64,000 bases of DNA from Acholeplasma granularum ATCC 19168 (GCF_000526235.1 NZ_JAFR01000009.1:1-64000), one strand, 5' to 3'; positions 27,112 to 36,830 are shown, counted from the stretch's first letter. Program-made: numbers and translations. The notes: generated from the sequence alone by a model not told the origin.

Positions 27112-27552
27112 ATGAAAATAGGTATTGGCGCAGACCATGCGGGATTTAATAGAAAAACTGAAATTATCGAGTATTTAACTTTAAAAGGTCATGAGGTCGT
27201 TGACTATGGTACAACTTCAGTTGATAGGGTTGATTATCCGGATTATGCAAAAATTGTAGGAGAAGCTGTAGTAAATAAGGAAGTAGAAGCTGGTATTTTA
27301 ATTTGTGGTACTGGAATTGGAATGAGTATAGCTGCAAATAAAGTAGAAGGTATTCGTGCTGCACTTGTTTATGATGAATTAACAGCAAGACTTGCTAAAG
27401 AACATAATCATGCTAACATTATTGCATTTGGTGGTAGAACACAATCAGCATTAGAATCTAAAGTAATTGTAGATGCTTACCTTAATGCTCATAAAGAACC
27501 ACGTCACTCAAATCGTGTAGAAAAAATAGCAAATATGGAAAAGGGTGAGTAA
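27112..27552 (+). CDS. rpiB: Ribose-5-phosphate isomerase B
   Basis: A 146-residue RpiB/LacAB-fold enzyme interconverting ribose-5-phosphate and ribulose-5-phosphate. Motifs: [10 protein letters not shown] at the N-terminus, [23 protein letters not shown] with the active-site Cys, and [13 protein letters not shown]. It feeds ribose-phosphate toward PRPP, matching the uracil salvage gene that follows it directly. Ribosome binding site AAGGACGG. Confidence 0.94.
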   Translation: MKIGIGADHAGFNRKTEIIEYLTLKGHEVVDYGTTSVDRVDYPDYAKIVGEAVVNKEVEAGILICGTGIGMSIAANKVEGIRAALVYDELTARLAKEHNHANIIAFGGRTQSALESKVIVDAYLNAHKEPRHSNRVEKIANMEKGE

Positions 27553-27553
27553 A

Positions 27554-28180
27554 ATGAACAAAGTTGTTGTCTTATCACACCCATTAATTGATCATAAAAT
27601 GGCACTTATTAGAGATAAAAACACCTCAACAAAAAGTTTTAGAGAAAATGTTGGTGAAATTGGTGCTTTAATTACTTATGAAATTACTAAAGATTTAGAA
27701 ACAATTGATATCATTGTTGAAACACCTATACAAAAAACAGTTGCAAAACAACTTAAAAAATCATTAGTGATTGTTCCTATACTAAGAGCTGGTCTTGGTA
27801 TGGTTAATGGTATTCATGATATGATACCAAGCGCTAAAATAGGCCATGTCGGATTATATAGAGATGAGACTACTTTAGAACCAGTTACTTATTATGCTAA
27901 ATTTCCTGAAGACATTATAGATGGTGTAGTAATTGTGGTTGACCCAATGCTTGCAACGGGAGGATCTGCTACTGCAGCGATTAAAGAGTTAAAACAACGA
28001 GGTGCTAAAGATGTACGCTTTGTTGGTTTAGTAGGATGCCCTGAAGGGGTAGCACGTCTTCAAAAAGATCACCCAGATGTACCAATATTTTTAGCGGCAA
28101 TGGATGAAAAACTAAACGAAAAAGGCTACATCGTACCTGGATTAGGAGATTGTGGCGATCGTCTGTTTGGTACAAAATAA
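27554..28180 (+). CDS. upp: Uracil phosphoribosyltransferase
   Basis: A 208-residue enzyme making UMP from uracil and PRPP. The PRPP-binding loop is [18 protein letters not shown]; the C-terminus [14 protein letters not shown] is that of the UPRT family. ATG 27554 is chosen over GTG 27545 because AAGGGTGA lies at correct spacing and the length matches the family. It begins 1 bp after rpiB. Confidence 0.94.
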   Translation: MNKVVVLSHPLIDHKMALIRDKNTSTKSFRENVGEIGALITYEITKDLETIDIIVETPIQKTVAKQLKKSLVIVPILRAGLGMVNGIHDMIPSAKIGHVGLYRDETTLEPVTYYAKFPEDIIDGVVIVVDPMLATGGSATAAIKELKQRGAKDVRFVGLVGCPEGVARLQKDHPDVPIFLAAMDEKLNEKGYIVPGLGDCGDRLFGTK

Positions 28181-28395
28181 TGAATGAATATATTATTTAT
28201 TTAATATTTTGGTCCGTATTTATTTTAGGATTTTTCATTACATTTAGAATTCTTCAAGCTATAGAAATAGAAAAATATTTCAAAAGTTATAGACTATTTG
28301 AAATTAATGCAGCATATTTAATTATTTCAATTTTAACAAGTTATATGTTAGCTAAATTTATATTAGAGACAATATCACTTTTTCCAGGGAACTAA
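28180..28395 (+). CDS. Small membrane protein, DUF1146 (YwzB) type
   Basis: A 71-residue protein with two membrane helices around the pattern F-x-ILQAIEIEKYFKSYR, which fits the DUF1146 family (Bacillus YwzB). In Firmicutes such genes sit near the upp/ATP-synthase region; here upp remains as neighbour but no atp genes follow. Start 28180 shares the last A of the upp TAA; longer in-frame starts lie inside upp. Its 3' end overlaps the convergent IMPACT-family gene by 21 bp. Function unknown. Confidence 0.65.
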   Translation: MNEYIIYLIFWSVFILGFFITFRILQAIEIEKYFKSYRLFEINAAYLIISILTSYMLAKFILETISLFPGN

Positions 28396-28968
28396 AACTT
28401 CTTTAGTTCCCTGGTTTTTTATTGACTTGAATAAATAGGCATGTTCATCTAATAATTCCATATTAGATTTAAATGACAATGTATAGGTAACATCAGATAA
28501 GTAAGATTTATCGGTAACATAATCGTTAAATATATGATCTATTTTAGATATTAGGTCATAAGTAAAAGTGATTTCATAATTATGCATCAGTATTTTTTCA
28601 AGTAAACTGGCATGACTTATCACATCAGATGCAGACTTAGCATAAGCTCTAATTAAACCACCAGCGCCAAGCTTAATACCACCAAAATACCTAACTACTA
28701 CAGCTAAAACATTTTTTAGTTGATGAACGTTTAATATTTCTAAAACAGGTACACCTGCTGTACCGGAAGGTTCACCATCATCGTTTGAACCTTGTGTATT
28801 ATCAAGCACATAAGCTGTGACATAATGATTGGCTTTAGGATATTTTTTACGAATAGATTTTAATATTTCTGGTATTTCTTTAGTATCTGAAATTGGAGTT
28901 AAAATACCAATAAATTCAGATCTATCAATAATTATTTTAGATTCTACTTGTTTTTCTAAGTAATACAT
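28375..28968 (-). CDS. IMPACT/YigZ family protein (UPF0029)
   Basis: A 197-residue protein with the highly characteristic core FIGILTPISD...HYVTAYVLDN...NDDGEPSGTAGVPVLEIL...NVLAVVVRYFGGIKLGAGGLIRAY. Bacterial members (YigZ, YvyE) have a ribosomal-protein S5 domain 2-like fold; a role in translation or RNA binding has been suggested but is unsettled. Ribosome binding site GAGGGTGAT. It overlaps the convergent DUF1146 gene and carries that gene's terminator inside its last codons. Confidence 0.88.
   Translation of the reverse strand: MYYLEKQVESKIIIDRSEFIGILTPISDTKEIPEILKSIRKKYPKANHYVTAYVLDNTQGSNDDGEPSGTAGVPVLEILNVHQLKNVLAVVVRYFGGIKLGAGGLIRAYAKSASDVISHASLLEKILMHNYEITFTYDLISKIDHIFNDYVTDKSYLSDVTYTLSFKSNMELLDEHAYLFKSIKNQGTKEVLVPWKK
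28384..28421 (+). terminator. Strong terminator overlapping two genes
   Basis: CCAGGGAACTAAA and TTTAGTTCCCTGG form a perfect 13-bp stem with a 5-base loop and TTTTTT tail. The stem contains the stop codon of the DUF1146 gene and also encodes part of the last residues of the opposite-strand gene. Confidence 0.92.
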
Positions 28969-28988
28969 TTAGATCACCCTCATGAAAA

Positions 28989-28997
28989 AGTATATCA
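28989..28997 (-). promoter_or_regulatory. Extended -10 promoter of the YigZ-type gene
   Basis: On the minus strand TGA-TATACT, 21 bp before the start codon. Confidence 0.5.
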
Positions 28998-29032
28998 TAA
29001 AACACACCATCCTTTAAGAAAATGTGTTTTTT

Positions 29033-29041
29033 TGATATAAT
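29033..29041 (+). promoter_or_regulatory. Extended -10 promoter of cca-yhaM
   Basis: TGA-TATAAT. The predicted transcription start near 29048 rules out the in-frame ATG at 29022 as the cca start. Confidence 0.65.
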
Positions 29042-29081
29042 AATAAAGGTATATTATATATTAGAATTAGAGGAAATTACT

Positions 29082-30230
29082 TTGAGTATAAAATCAGCAA
29101 AAAATTTAATAAGAGATTTAAAAAAACACGGTTATCAAGCTTACTTAGTAGGTGGTGTAGTTCGTGATTTTTTAATGAAAGAAAAGTTTAGTGACATTGA
29201 TATTACGACAAATGCAAAACCATTTGAGGTCATGAAACATTTTAAAGCAGTACCTTCTGGTATAAAATATGGTACGGTTACAATTTTGTATGATAATTTA
29301 CAATTTGAAGTGACAACATTTAGAACAGATGGCCCAACATCTGATTTTAGACATCCGGATTCTGTAATATACTCAGATAATGTTACAGATGATGTTCATA
29401 GAAGAGATTTTACAATTAATGGTATTTTAATGGATGAATATCAAAATATATATGATTATGTTGGTGGTCAAAAAGATATTGAAAATAAATTAATTCGTGC
29501 AATTGGAGATCCAAGTACACGTTTTAATGAAGATGCCCTAAGAATATTAAGAGCTTTATATTTTCAATCTAAATTAGGCTTTGAAATAGAAGAAAACACT
29601 AAAGAAGCCATGCTTAATAACCGTCACTTAATTAAAGAGCTTGCTATGGAAAGAGTACATAAAGAACTCATTAAAATTCTACAAGGTAAACACTTGAAAA
29701 TGGCGATTCAAAGCATAATTGATACAAAGATACATGAAGTACTACCTGGACTAGAAAAAGGCATTTTATGGGTAAATAAACTTGAGGAAATGCCATTTAT
29801 TGATACATTCTTTGCACTAAGTTTTACTTTAAATAAAGGTATAATCCCGGTAGAGTGGACATTTTCTAATGTACATAGAAATAAGTACTTAAAAGCAAGT
29901 GAAGTAGCATTAAATTATCCAAAAGAAATATCTGATGAAGCATTATATCAGTATGGATTAGAAATTTGCTTACTTGCAAATAAAGTAAACTTTAATTTAG
30001 GCAAACAAAAATATTTAAACCGTAGCATACAAGATAGATTTGAAAAACTACCTATTAAATCAGAATTAGATCTTGCACTTACAAGCCAAGAAATTATGAA
30101 TATCAAAAATAAAAAAGCAGGTATTTGGTTAGGGAAAATTAAAAAAGAAATGATTACGGATATATTGAATAAAAAAGTTCTTAATACAAAAGAGTCTTTA
30201 ACTAAATACGTCGAGAGTAAGGAAGTGTAA
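29082..30230 (+). CDS. cca: CCA-adding tRNA nucleotidyltransferase (class II)
   Basis: A 382-residue enzyme that adds or repairs the 3' CCA of tRNAs. N-terminal nucleotidyltransferase motifs: YLVGGVVRDFLM, SDIDITTNA with the catalytic Asp pair, and RRDFTINGILMDE; then NEDALRILRALYFQSKLGFEIEE. The start is most likely TTG at 29082: AGAGGA lies 7 bp upstream and the alternative ATG at 29022 precedes the promoter. No HD domain is visible. A relation to poly(A) polymerase is possible within this superfamily. Confidence 0.9.
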   Translation: MSIKSAKNLIRDLKKHGYQAYLVGGVVRDFLMKEKFSDIDITTNAKPFEVMKHFKAVPSGIKYGTVTILYDNLQFEVTTFRTDGPTSDFRHPDSVIYSDNVTDDVHRRDFTINGILMDEYQNIYDYVGGQKDIENKLIRAIGDPSTRFNEDALRILRALYFQSKLGFEIEENTKEAMLNNRHLIKELAMERVHKELIKILQGKHLKMAIQSIIDTKIHEVLPGLEKGILWVNKLEEMPFIDTFFALSFTLNKGIIPVEWTFSNVHRNKYLKASEVALNYPKEISDEALYQYGLEICLLANKVNFNLGKQKYLNRSIQDRFEKLPIKSELDLALTSQEIMNIKNKKAGIWLGKIKKEMITDILNKKVLNTKESLTKYVESKEV

Positions 30231-30231
30231 T

Positions 30232-31131
30232 ATGGATTTTGTTATTGGAAAAGTAGAATCTATAAATAAAGGTGATAACTACTGTAATGCATCATTATCA
30301 CTAGAAGATAAAAAACATTTTAATGTTAAATTAGGTATGAAAGATGATCAATTACTTACAATTGGTAAAATATTTATTTTTGAAGTAGAACCGTTTTATA
30401 GAGAAGATGTTATTCAATATAAAGCAACTAAAATCACACCTCTTGAAACATCAGATCTACCTCAAAAAGATAAAAATAAATACTATTCTAACTTTTATAA
30501 TTATGCACCACTACCATTAAATGAAATTAGAGAAGGTATTGAATCTTACTTAAATAAAATCAGTAATAAAATTCTTTTTGAAGTAACAAGTGATGTTTAT
30601 AATAAATATGAAGGAAACTTCTATTTGCATCCTGCAGCTACAAAATTTCATCATGCTTATGTAGGAGGCTTAGCTTATCATACATTTACAATGTTAAAAA
30701 TGGTTGATGCAATGTTATCTGTTTATAGTTATTTAAATCCAGATTTACTATATGCAGGGACTATTTTACATGATATTTCTAAGATTGAAGAAATGACTGG
30801 TGTTGATGGTGAATATACTAAAGAAGGTCAATTATTAGGCCATCTTGTAATGGCAAGTTTAGAGGTCGAAAAATCAGCTCTAAAATTAGGATATGAAAAC
30901 ACAGAAGAAGTATTATTACTGAAACATTTAATTGTTTCACATCATGGACTTCTTAATTTTGGTTCTCCTAAAAAGCCTCAAACAGGTGAAGCTTTACTTC
31001 TTTGGTATATAGACTCAATAGACTCTAAGTTTACAGAGTTAAAAGATGCACTAGACTCAACTAAACCAGGTGAATTTACAAATAGCTTAGCTGTTTTAGA
31101 CAAAATGAGATTTTATAAACCTAAACTTTAA
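30232..31131 (+). CDS. yhaM: YhaM-type 3'-5' exoribonuclease
   Basis: A 299-residue protein with an N-terminal OB-fold nucleic-acid-binding domain (residues 1-70) and a C-terminal HD domain. HD ligands: FHHAYVGGLAYHT, TILHDISKIEE, and LIVSHHG. This is the architecture of Bacillus YhaM/CBF1 nucleases, which trim RNA and single-stranded DNA from the 3' end. It begins 1 bp after cca, suggesting a joint RNA-metabolism operon. Confidence 0.88.
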   Translation: MDFVIGKVESINKGDNYCNASLSLEDKKHFNVKLGMKDDQLLTIGKIFIFEVEPFYREDVIQYKATKITPLETSDLPQKDKNKYYSNFYNYAPLPLNEIREGIESYLNKISNKILFEVTSDVYNKYEGNFYLHPAATKFHHAYVGGLAYHTFTMLKMVDAMLSVYSYLNPDLLYAGTILHDISKIEEMTGVDGEYTKEGQLLGHLVMASLEVEKSALKLGYENTEEVLLLKHLIVSHHGLLNFGSPKKPQTGEALLLWYIDSIDSKFTELKDALDSTKPGEFTNSLAVLDKMRFYKPKL

Positions 31132-31186
31132 AAACTCTATTATGAGTTAGTTTATTAAAAACTGACACTAATTAAAAACGGTAGAC

Positions 31187-31226
31187 AGAACTTGCATACG
31201 ATACTTAATCGGTGTGAGTTCTTTTA
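31187..31226 (+). terminator. Probable terminator after yhaM
   Basis: AGAACT and AGTTCT close an imperfect long stem with inner CGAT/ATCG pairing, followed by TTTT. Confidence 0.65.
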
Positions 31227-31276
31227 TTAATTATATATGTCAATGATATTATTTTTATGATATGTTAAAGGACTTT

Positions 31277-31285
31277 TGATATAAT
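31277..31285 (+). promoter_or_regulatory. Extended -10 promoter of the GGDEF/HD-GYP gene
   Basis: TGA-TATAAT, 35 bp before the start; ribosome binding site AGGGAGA near 31310. Confidence 0.6.
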
Positions 31286-31320
31286 TAAGGTACAAGGCAT
31301 TTTCATATTAGGGAGAAACT

Positions 31321-33336
31321 ATGAAAATAGATGAAATAATACTATCAATCCTACCGCTACTTAATAATATATTTACATTAATTTCGGTTGTCTTTTTATA
31401 TACACTTACAAATTATCAAGTAGAAACTAAGAAATTGGTTAGTAAAATACTAACTGGCGTTTTAATTGGTCTGGTAGCCATTATTCTTATGAGCAATAAT
31501 TTTAAGTTCTCTGAAGGACTTGTTTTTGATTCTAGAACTATCCTACTTTCAATTAGTGTACTTTATTTTGGTTCAACATCAACTATTATAGGTGGTTTGA
31601 TTGCTATAGGTTATAGAGTTTATTTGGGTGGTTTTGGTCTTTTTGTAGGTATATCAACAATTGCTATGAGTGTAATAATAGGTATATTATGGCGTTATTA
31701 TTCAAGTAAACTTAAAATTAAGAATAAAACTTATGAATATTTATTGTTTGGACTTATTGTTCATATTTTTACACTTTTAATATTCTTATTCTTACCTAAC
31801 AATATAGATGTCCTAAGAAATCTATGGGTAATCTATCTAATTATATTTCCCATAACTACAATGATTATTGGATTAGTTATGAAAAACCAAAAAGAAAGAA
31901 TTGCTCAAATAAATTTAGTTAAGGCACAAAAAATATTACTTCAAAGTTCAATAGATGCTTCAACTTCAATTGAAATTTATGTATTAGACGAAAAGTTTAA
32001 TTACTTAACATTTAATGCATTTCATCAAATTCAAATTAAAAAATTATACGATATTGATATTCAAGTTGGAGATAATTTAATTGATATTATTAAAGATAAG
32101 ATTATAGGATCTACAATTAAAGAATCTATAAATGATGCTTTTAATGGTAATGGATCACTAAAAGTTGTAGAAATAGAGATTCAAGGAAGAAAAATCTTAG
32201 AAGAACATTTTACACCAATATATAAGGGAAAAGATATTGTTGGTGTAGTAGTTTTTGTAAAAGATATTACTGAACAAAAAAAACATGAATCAGAAATTTT
32301 ACAACTAAGTTATTATGATGCTTTAACTGGTCTTTTAAATCGTAGATCATATCATGAACATTTATTTAAATTTAGTGCACCAGAGTATTCACCACTTTCA
32401 ATTGTAACGTGTGATATCAATGGATTAAAGTTAATTAATGATGCCTTGGGGCATCAAATGGGTGATAAGATTATAATAGAGTTTTCAAATTTATTATCAT
32501 GTGTGAGCGATAGTAATAATTATTTATTCCGTATAGGTGGAGATGAATTTGTATATTTATTACCTAACACGAATGAGTATAAAGCGGAAATTTTTGTCGA
32601 TAAATTAGAATCAAAAATTGAAAATCACACGCTTGAAGGTGTAAAAATATCTTTATCTTATGGTGTTGCTACAAAATATGAAAAAGATTCGCTAGATGAG
32701 ATATTATCTATTAGCGAAGAAAGAATGTATAAACATAAACTATTTGAAAAACATTCACACCGTAGAGACTTTATCAATTCAATATTACAGACACTTCATG
32801 ATAAAAATCCAAATGAAAAACTTCGTTCTGATAGAATTATTCAAATGAGTCTTGCTATTGGAGAAAAACTAAACATGAAAAAGTCTGAACTCAAACTATT
32901 AGAAACAGTCGCATTATTACATGATATTGGAAACATTAGTGTTGATGATGAAATATTACAAAAACCTACTGACCTTACAATTTCTGATTGGGAACAAGTA
33001 AAAAGACATTGTGAAATTGGTTATAGAATTGTATCTAGTGTACCAGATTATGCAGAAATAGCTCAAGATATATTATCACATCATGAGCACTATGATGGTA
33101 ATGGTTATCCTAGAGGTATTGCTGGAGAAGACATTCCATTAAGAGCACGAATAATTGCAATTGCAGATGCATATGATTCCATGTTATCAGATAAACCATA
33201 TAGGAATATATTTGATAAAAATGAAGCGATAAATGAGATAATTGATAAAAAAGGGACACAATTTGACCCCTACTTAGTTGATCTATTTTTAGAAGTATAT
33301 AACGAATATTTAAGTGATTATAAAAAGACTACATAG
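31321..33336 (+). CDS. Membrane sensor with PAS, GGDEF and HD-GYP domains
   Basis: A 671-residue protein. Residues 1-190 form a 5TM-LytS/YhcK-type sensor region (VFDSRTILLSISVLYFG...GLIAIGYRVYLGG). A PAS-like domain is at about 205-315, a GGDEF domain at 330-470 (RIGGDEF near 403, intact), and an HD-GYP domain at 490-665 (LHDIGNISVDDEI, ILSHHEHYDGNGYPRG). It may both make and break c-di-GMP. The usual HDIGK reads HDIGN, a possible change in the active site. Monocistronic, with a terminator at its stop codon. Confidence 0.9.
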   Translation: MKIDEIILSILPLLNNIFTLISVVFLYTLTNYQVETKKLVSKILTGVLIGLVAIILMSNNFKFSEGLVFDSRTILLSISVLYFGSTSTIIGGLIAIGYRVYLGGFGLFVGISTIAMSVIIGILWRYYSSKLKIKNKTYEYLLFGLIVHIFTLLIFLFLPNNIDVLRNLWVIYLIIFPITTMIIGLVMKNQKERIAQINLVKAQKILLQSSIDASTSIEIYVLDEKFNYLTFNAFHQIQIKKLYDIDIQVGDNLIDIIKDKIIGSTIKESINDAFNGNGSLKVVEIEIQGRKILEEHFTPIYKGKDIVGVVVFVKDITEQKKHESEILQLSYYDALTGLLNRRSYHEHLFKFSAPEYSPLSIVTCDINGLKLINDALGHQMGDKIIIEFSNLLSCVSDSNNYLFRIGGDEFVYLLPNTNEYKAEIFVDKLESKIENHTLEGVKISLSYGVATKYEKDSLDEILSISEERMYKHKLFEKHSHRRDFINSILQTLHDKNPNEKLRSDRIIQMSLAIGEKLNMKKSELKLLETVALLHDIGNISVDDEILQKPTDLTISDWEQVKRHCEIGYRIVSSVPDYAEIAQDILSHHEHYDGNGYPRGIAGEDIPLRARIIAIADAYDSMLSDKPYRNIFDKNEAINEIIDKKGTQFDPYLVDLFLEVYNEYLSDYKKTT

Positions 33337-33359
33337 TTAATGGCTATGTAGTCTTTTTA
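33324..33359 (+). terminator. Terminator of the GGDEF/HD-GYP gene
   Basis: AAAGACTACATAG and CTATGTAGTCTTT form a 13-bp stem with TTTTT after it. The TAG stop codon lies in the left arm. Confidence 0.9.
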
Positions 33360-33371
33360 TTTGTTAAAAAA

Positions 33372-33404
33372 TAAAAAAACCACACAATTTAATTTGTGTG
33401 GTTT
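33372..33404 (-). terminator. Terminator of the large lipoprotein gene
   Basis: AAACCACACA and TGTGTGGTTT form a 10-bp stem; on the minus strand it is followed by seven T. Confidence 0.88.
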
Positions 33405-33421
33405 AAGTGAAGTTATGTTAA

Positions 33422-36400
33422 TTAAACTTCTGGATTAAGTATTGAAAAGAAATTGCCATATGATTCAGCATAGAATTCATTATGTGCCTGATCATAGATT
33501 GTATTACCAGTTCCATCATAACCCTCAAAGTATGAGTAGTTGAAGAATTGGTTAAAGTTTGCATTTCTTAATACTTGAAGTCTAGTATTTTGATCTTGAT
33601 TATCACTAATAACTACATTGCCTTCAAAGATATATAAGAATGCAATTTCTAATTGTACATAACTTGAGTTATACATTGTGTTTGACATTAACGGTGTAAA
33701 GTATTTTGTAATTGCTGAGTTAACATTTGTTGGTAATGTAATAACACCAGTTTCTGTTTTAGATTCTTCAATATGAATTAAGATTTGTTGCCATGTTAAT
33801 TCATGATCTAATTCATTATAGCCAATTAGTTTTTCTTCTGCATTAAATGGATTTACTACAGTAGAAGTGTAAGCATTTTTTTGACTATTTGTTAATGTTG
33901 AAGACATTGCTGATTCTTGATGTTGATATGATTTAGCAATAATTAAATGCCATCCAAATGAACTACGTACAGCAGAGTTTCCATCAACTATGATTGTGTT
34001 ATCAGTTGTGATTGCAGCTGGTGCATATAATGGAAGAATTGCTTTAGCACGATTTTCCATTTCAGTTTTTGATGGGATACCATCTGTTGAATCAATGACT
34101 TGATCTTTAATGTGGTTAGCAAGTTTAATTGCGTATTCATAGAATGCTTCATCTAATCTAGATTGAGCATTAGGGAAGTTTGTTTGGTTACTAATATTTC
34201 CTAAGTCTTGATAGATTAATTGGATACCAGCTTTTCTATATTTTAACCATTCATCTTCTTTGTTATAACCGTTTTGGTAAGCTTCTAAGTCTGCTAAGTA
34301 CTCATCAACTGCTAATTCATAATCTTCAACAGTTGCAAAATCAGCTCTTACAGGACGTACTGGTTGATCTAAGATAGTTAACTCATAACGTGTAGAGTTT
34401 GTATATGAGTCAACAACTTTTTGAATACCAGCTTCAACTGTTTTTTCCAATTTAGCACGGTTATTTACAATTTCAGTAAGTTCTAATACATAAGTTTCAT
34501 ATAATGCAAGTTCAGCAGCATCAAGCTTAGTTGGATCATCTGCTTTACCATCACGGTCAATATCGATTTGGAATAATAAGTGTGATGCACCAATAGATAC
34601 TTCAACATCTCTTAAGTGATTTGCTAGATCAGCAAACTTAGTATAAATGTTTTCTAAAGGAGTATCTCCTGGGAAGTGTGCTCTTAGATCTTCTTGGAAT
34701 AATTTTCTTAGTTCTTGTTGAACAAATACTTTATCAATAGCATCTTGAGTAGCACTCTTACCATCACGTGCCCATGCACCAAAACCTAATAGTAAGAAGT
34801 TTTCTAAACCGATTTTAGCTGGGAAACCTGCAGAAGCATATTGGTCAGCTAAGAATGGATTTACATATTGTGTTTCTAATTGTTTTCTAAATTCTTCTTC
34901 CTTTTCTTCAATTTTATTGCCGTAAGAATCATTTAATTTTTCCATAAAGATTAAATCAAGGGCTGTAGATAAACCTAATGTAGACTCTAATAATTCAAAG
35001 TATGCATCAACTGTTAAATCTGTACCATTAATTGTAGCTAATACATCATCATTTTTAAATCCAGTTGAACCTTTGTATGATGCACCGTTTTTGTATAATT
35101 CACGAATAATTGGATCGTAAATATCTATTTTAACGTTTTCATATTTTTCAGTGACTTTAGAATTAATATATGTTGCATTTAATCTTTGTTCAATTAATTT
35201 TGAGTAAATATCTGCTAAGATTGCTTGAGCTTCTGTATTTTCTTCAAATTTAATTTCATCTTTGTTTTCTTCATTTAAAACATTCTCATCAACTGCACGT
35301 CCATCTTCTAGTACATAAATTAAATATGAGTTTCCAGAAATAGATTGAATTTGACGTGAATATGGTTTTGCATAAGGATTATTATCTTTATCAACACCAT
35401 CACCATTGTCATATAAAACTTCAGTTGACATTGCATAAACTTGAGTTCTTAACTCAGGTGTTGCAGTAAATAATGGACTAGTATATTCTAAAGTTAATTT
35501 TTCAACTAAAGTTTCTCTAGTATCATTTGATAATGTTGTACCATTTAATTCATCATAGATTGCTAGGAATGTATCTAATAATTGATTGTTATCAGTAAAG
35601 TCATTAAGTAATAATCCAGCATCACGTGTTGAGTTAATTACATAACTATTGTAGTAAGTTGCATATGCAGCTTCTCTATAATCAATTACTTCAAATGATC
35701 CTTGAACTAATTTTAGGTTATCTTCTAAAATATCTACAACTGCTTGATGGTAGTCTTGCCATTCAGCATGAGAAGAACCAGCATTTAAAATATCAATAAC
35801 TGATTGGTCGCCAAGATTTGGTAATTTAAACCATTCACCACGTGCATTTGATTTAATACCGTGTTTAAATCTAGCAATTTCTTGTTCTTTTGCTGAATCA
35901 AACTTAATAATAAGTGCTGTCGTGTCATATTTACCTGCGATATTGTTTCTAAAATAAGTTACAGCGTGTGCTTCGGAAATGTAAGCAGCTGAATCTTTAT
36001 CATTGATATCACCAGGTAGGTTTTCACCAACCTCATTACCTAATTCTTGATTTGCATAAACTTTCTTTAATACAGGCAATGTATATTGCTTAATAACTGT
36101 ATTAACGATTGTTTGATGTTGAGCTTGATTTAAGTAACCAAACACAAAAGGTAGGTCTTCATCAAATCCTTCTGCAGTAGCTCTTGCGATAACATCAGCT
36201 ACAACTGTTTGTAGATAGCTAATAACATCATCAACGCTTACGCTTGGGTTTGTAATAACAAATGAATCCGCATATGAAAGTATACGTTTTGCAATTTCAC
36301 TTTCTGGGAATTCACTTATTTGTTTCGCTGTGATCGTTGCAGATGAGAAGAGTGCTGTATTGATTTCTTGTTCAAATGCTTTAACCTCAAATTCTGATAG

Positions 36401-36664
36401 ATTTGACGTATTTAAAACTACGTCCTTAAAAACTTGTTCATCAATGAATTGATTTAATCTAGTTAATGAAGATGTTCTTAATTGATCATATAATTGTTTT
36501 TCTGTTACAGTATAACCTTCTACTGTTAAGTAGGGATCATTTCCTAATGAACCGTAAGGAACCTTAGTTGTTTGTCCACATGCTACTAATGTTAGTGCAG
36601 TAACCGCCACCATTAAAAAAATAGCGATTTTCTTTGCGGATAAGAATCTTTTTAGTATATTCAT
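33422..36664 (-). CDS. Very large lipoprotein with SurA/PrsA-like foldase features
   Basis: A 1080-residue protein with an N-terminal signal and lipobox ending at Cys 29 (LTLVACG), so surface-anchored. Right after it, residues 44-80 (PYLTVEGYTVTEKQLYDQL...RLNQFIDEQV) resemble the N-terminal domain of SurA/PrsA; a second such module is near 540-580 (LATINGTDLTVDAYFELLE). Residues from 691 (ASHLLFQ, then a DxDxDG-type loop) and 903 (FGWHLIIAKSY) look like the start and end of a parvulin-type isomerase, but about 210 residues apart instead of about 90. A chaperone for exported proteins is inferred; the exact family is uncertain. Monocistronic. Confidence 0.7.
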   Translation of the reverse strand: MNILKRFLSAKKIAIFLMVAVTALTLVACGQTTKVPYGSLGNDPYLTVEGYTVTEKQLYDQLRTSSLTRLNQFIDEQVFKDVVLNTSNLSEFEVKAFEQEINTALFSSATITAKQISEFPESEIAKRILSYADSFVITNPSVSVDDVISYLQTVVADVIARATAEGFDEDLPFVFGYLNQAQHQTIVNTVIKQYTLPVLKKVYANQELGNEVGENLPGDINDKDSAAYISEAHAVTYFRNNIAGKYDTTALIIKFDSAKEQEIARFKHGIKSNARGEWFKLPNLGDQSVIDILNAGSSHAEWQDYHQAVVDILEDNLKLVQGSFEVIDYREAAYATYYNSYVINSTRDAGLLLNDFTDNNQLLDTFLAIYDELNGTTLSNDTRETLVEKLTLEYTSPLFTATPELRTQVYAMSTEVLYDNGDGVDKDNNPYAKPYSRQIQSISGNSYLIYVLEDGRAVDENVLNEENKDEIKFEENTEAQAILADIYSKLIEQRLNATYINSKVTEKYENVKIDIYDPIIRELYKNGASYKGSTGFKNDDVLATINGTDLTVDAYFELLESTLGLSTALDLIFMEKLNDSYGNKIEEKEEEFRKQLETQYVNPFLADQYASAGFPAKIGLENFLLLGFGAWARDGKSATQDAIDKVFVQQELRKLFQEDLRAHFPGDTPLENIYTKFADLANHLRDVEVSIGASHLLFQIDIDRDGKADDPTKLDAAELALYETYVLELTEIVNNRAKLEKTVEAGIQKVVDSYTNSTRYELTILDQPVRPVRADFATVEDYELAVDEYLADLEAYQNGYNKEDEWLKYRKAGIQLIYQDLGNISNQTNFPNAQSRLDEAFYEYAIKLANHIKDQVIDSTDGIPSKTEMENRAKAILPLYAPAAITTDNTIIVDGNSAVRSSFGWHLIIAKSYQHQESAMSSTLTNSQKNAYTSTVVNPFNAEEKLIGYNELDHELTWQQILIHIEESKTETGVITLPTNVNSAITKYFTPLMSNTMYNSSYVQLEIAFLYIFEGNVVISDNQDQNTRLQVLRNANFNQFFNYSYFEGYDGTGNTIYDQAHNEFYAESYGNFFSILNPEV

Positions 36665-36711
36665 GAATGCGTTTCACTCCTTAATTGTGTTTAAAAAATT
36701 ACAGCACATAT

Positions 36712-36740
36712 AATATAGCATTTTTTGGCACTTATTGCAA
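36712..36740 (-). promoter_or_regulatory. Promoter of the large lipoprotein gene
   Basis: On the minus strand TTGCAA, a 17-bp spacer and TATATT. Confidence 0.65.
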
Positions 36741-36830
36741 CCACTTTTTACCACAAATGATATTTATATCATGCTAAAAACTCTTCTTTTTGCATGTCTT
36801 ATTATGCTACAATATACTTAGGTGAAATTT

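Noticed and set aside
28999-29033. Inverted repeat AAAACACA...TGTGTTTT with T run before cca
   Set aside because: Looks like a terminator, but no plus-strand gene ends upstream; it lies between divergent promoters and may be incidental in AT-rich DNA.
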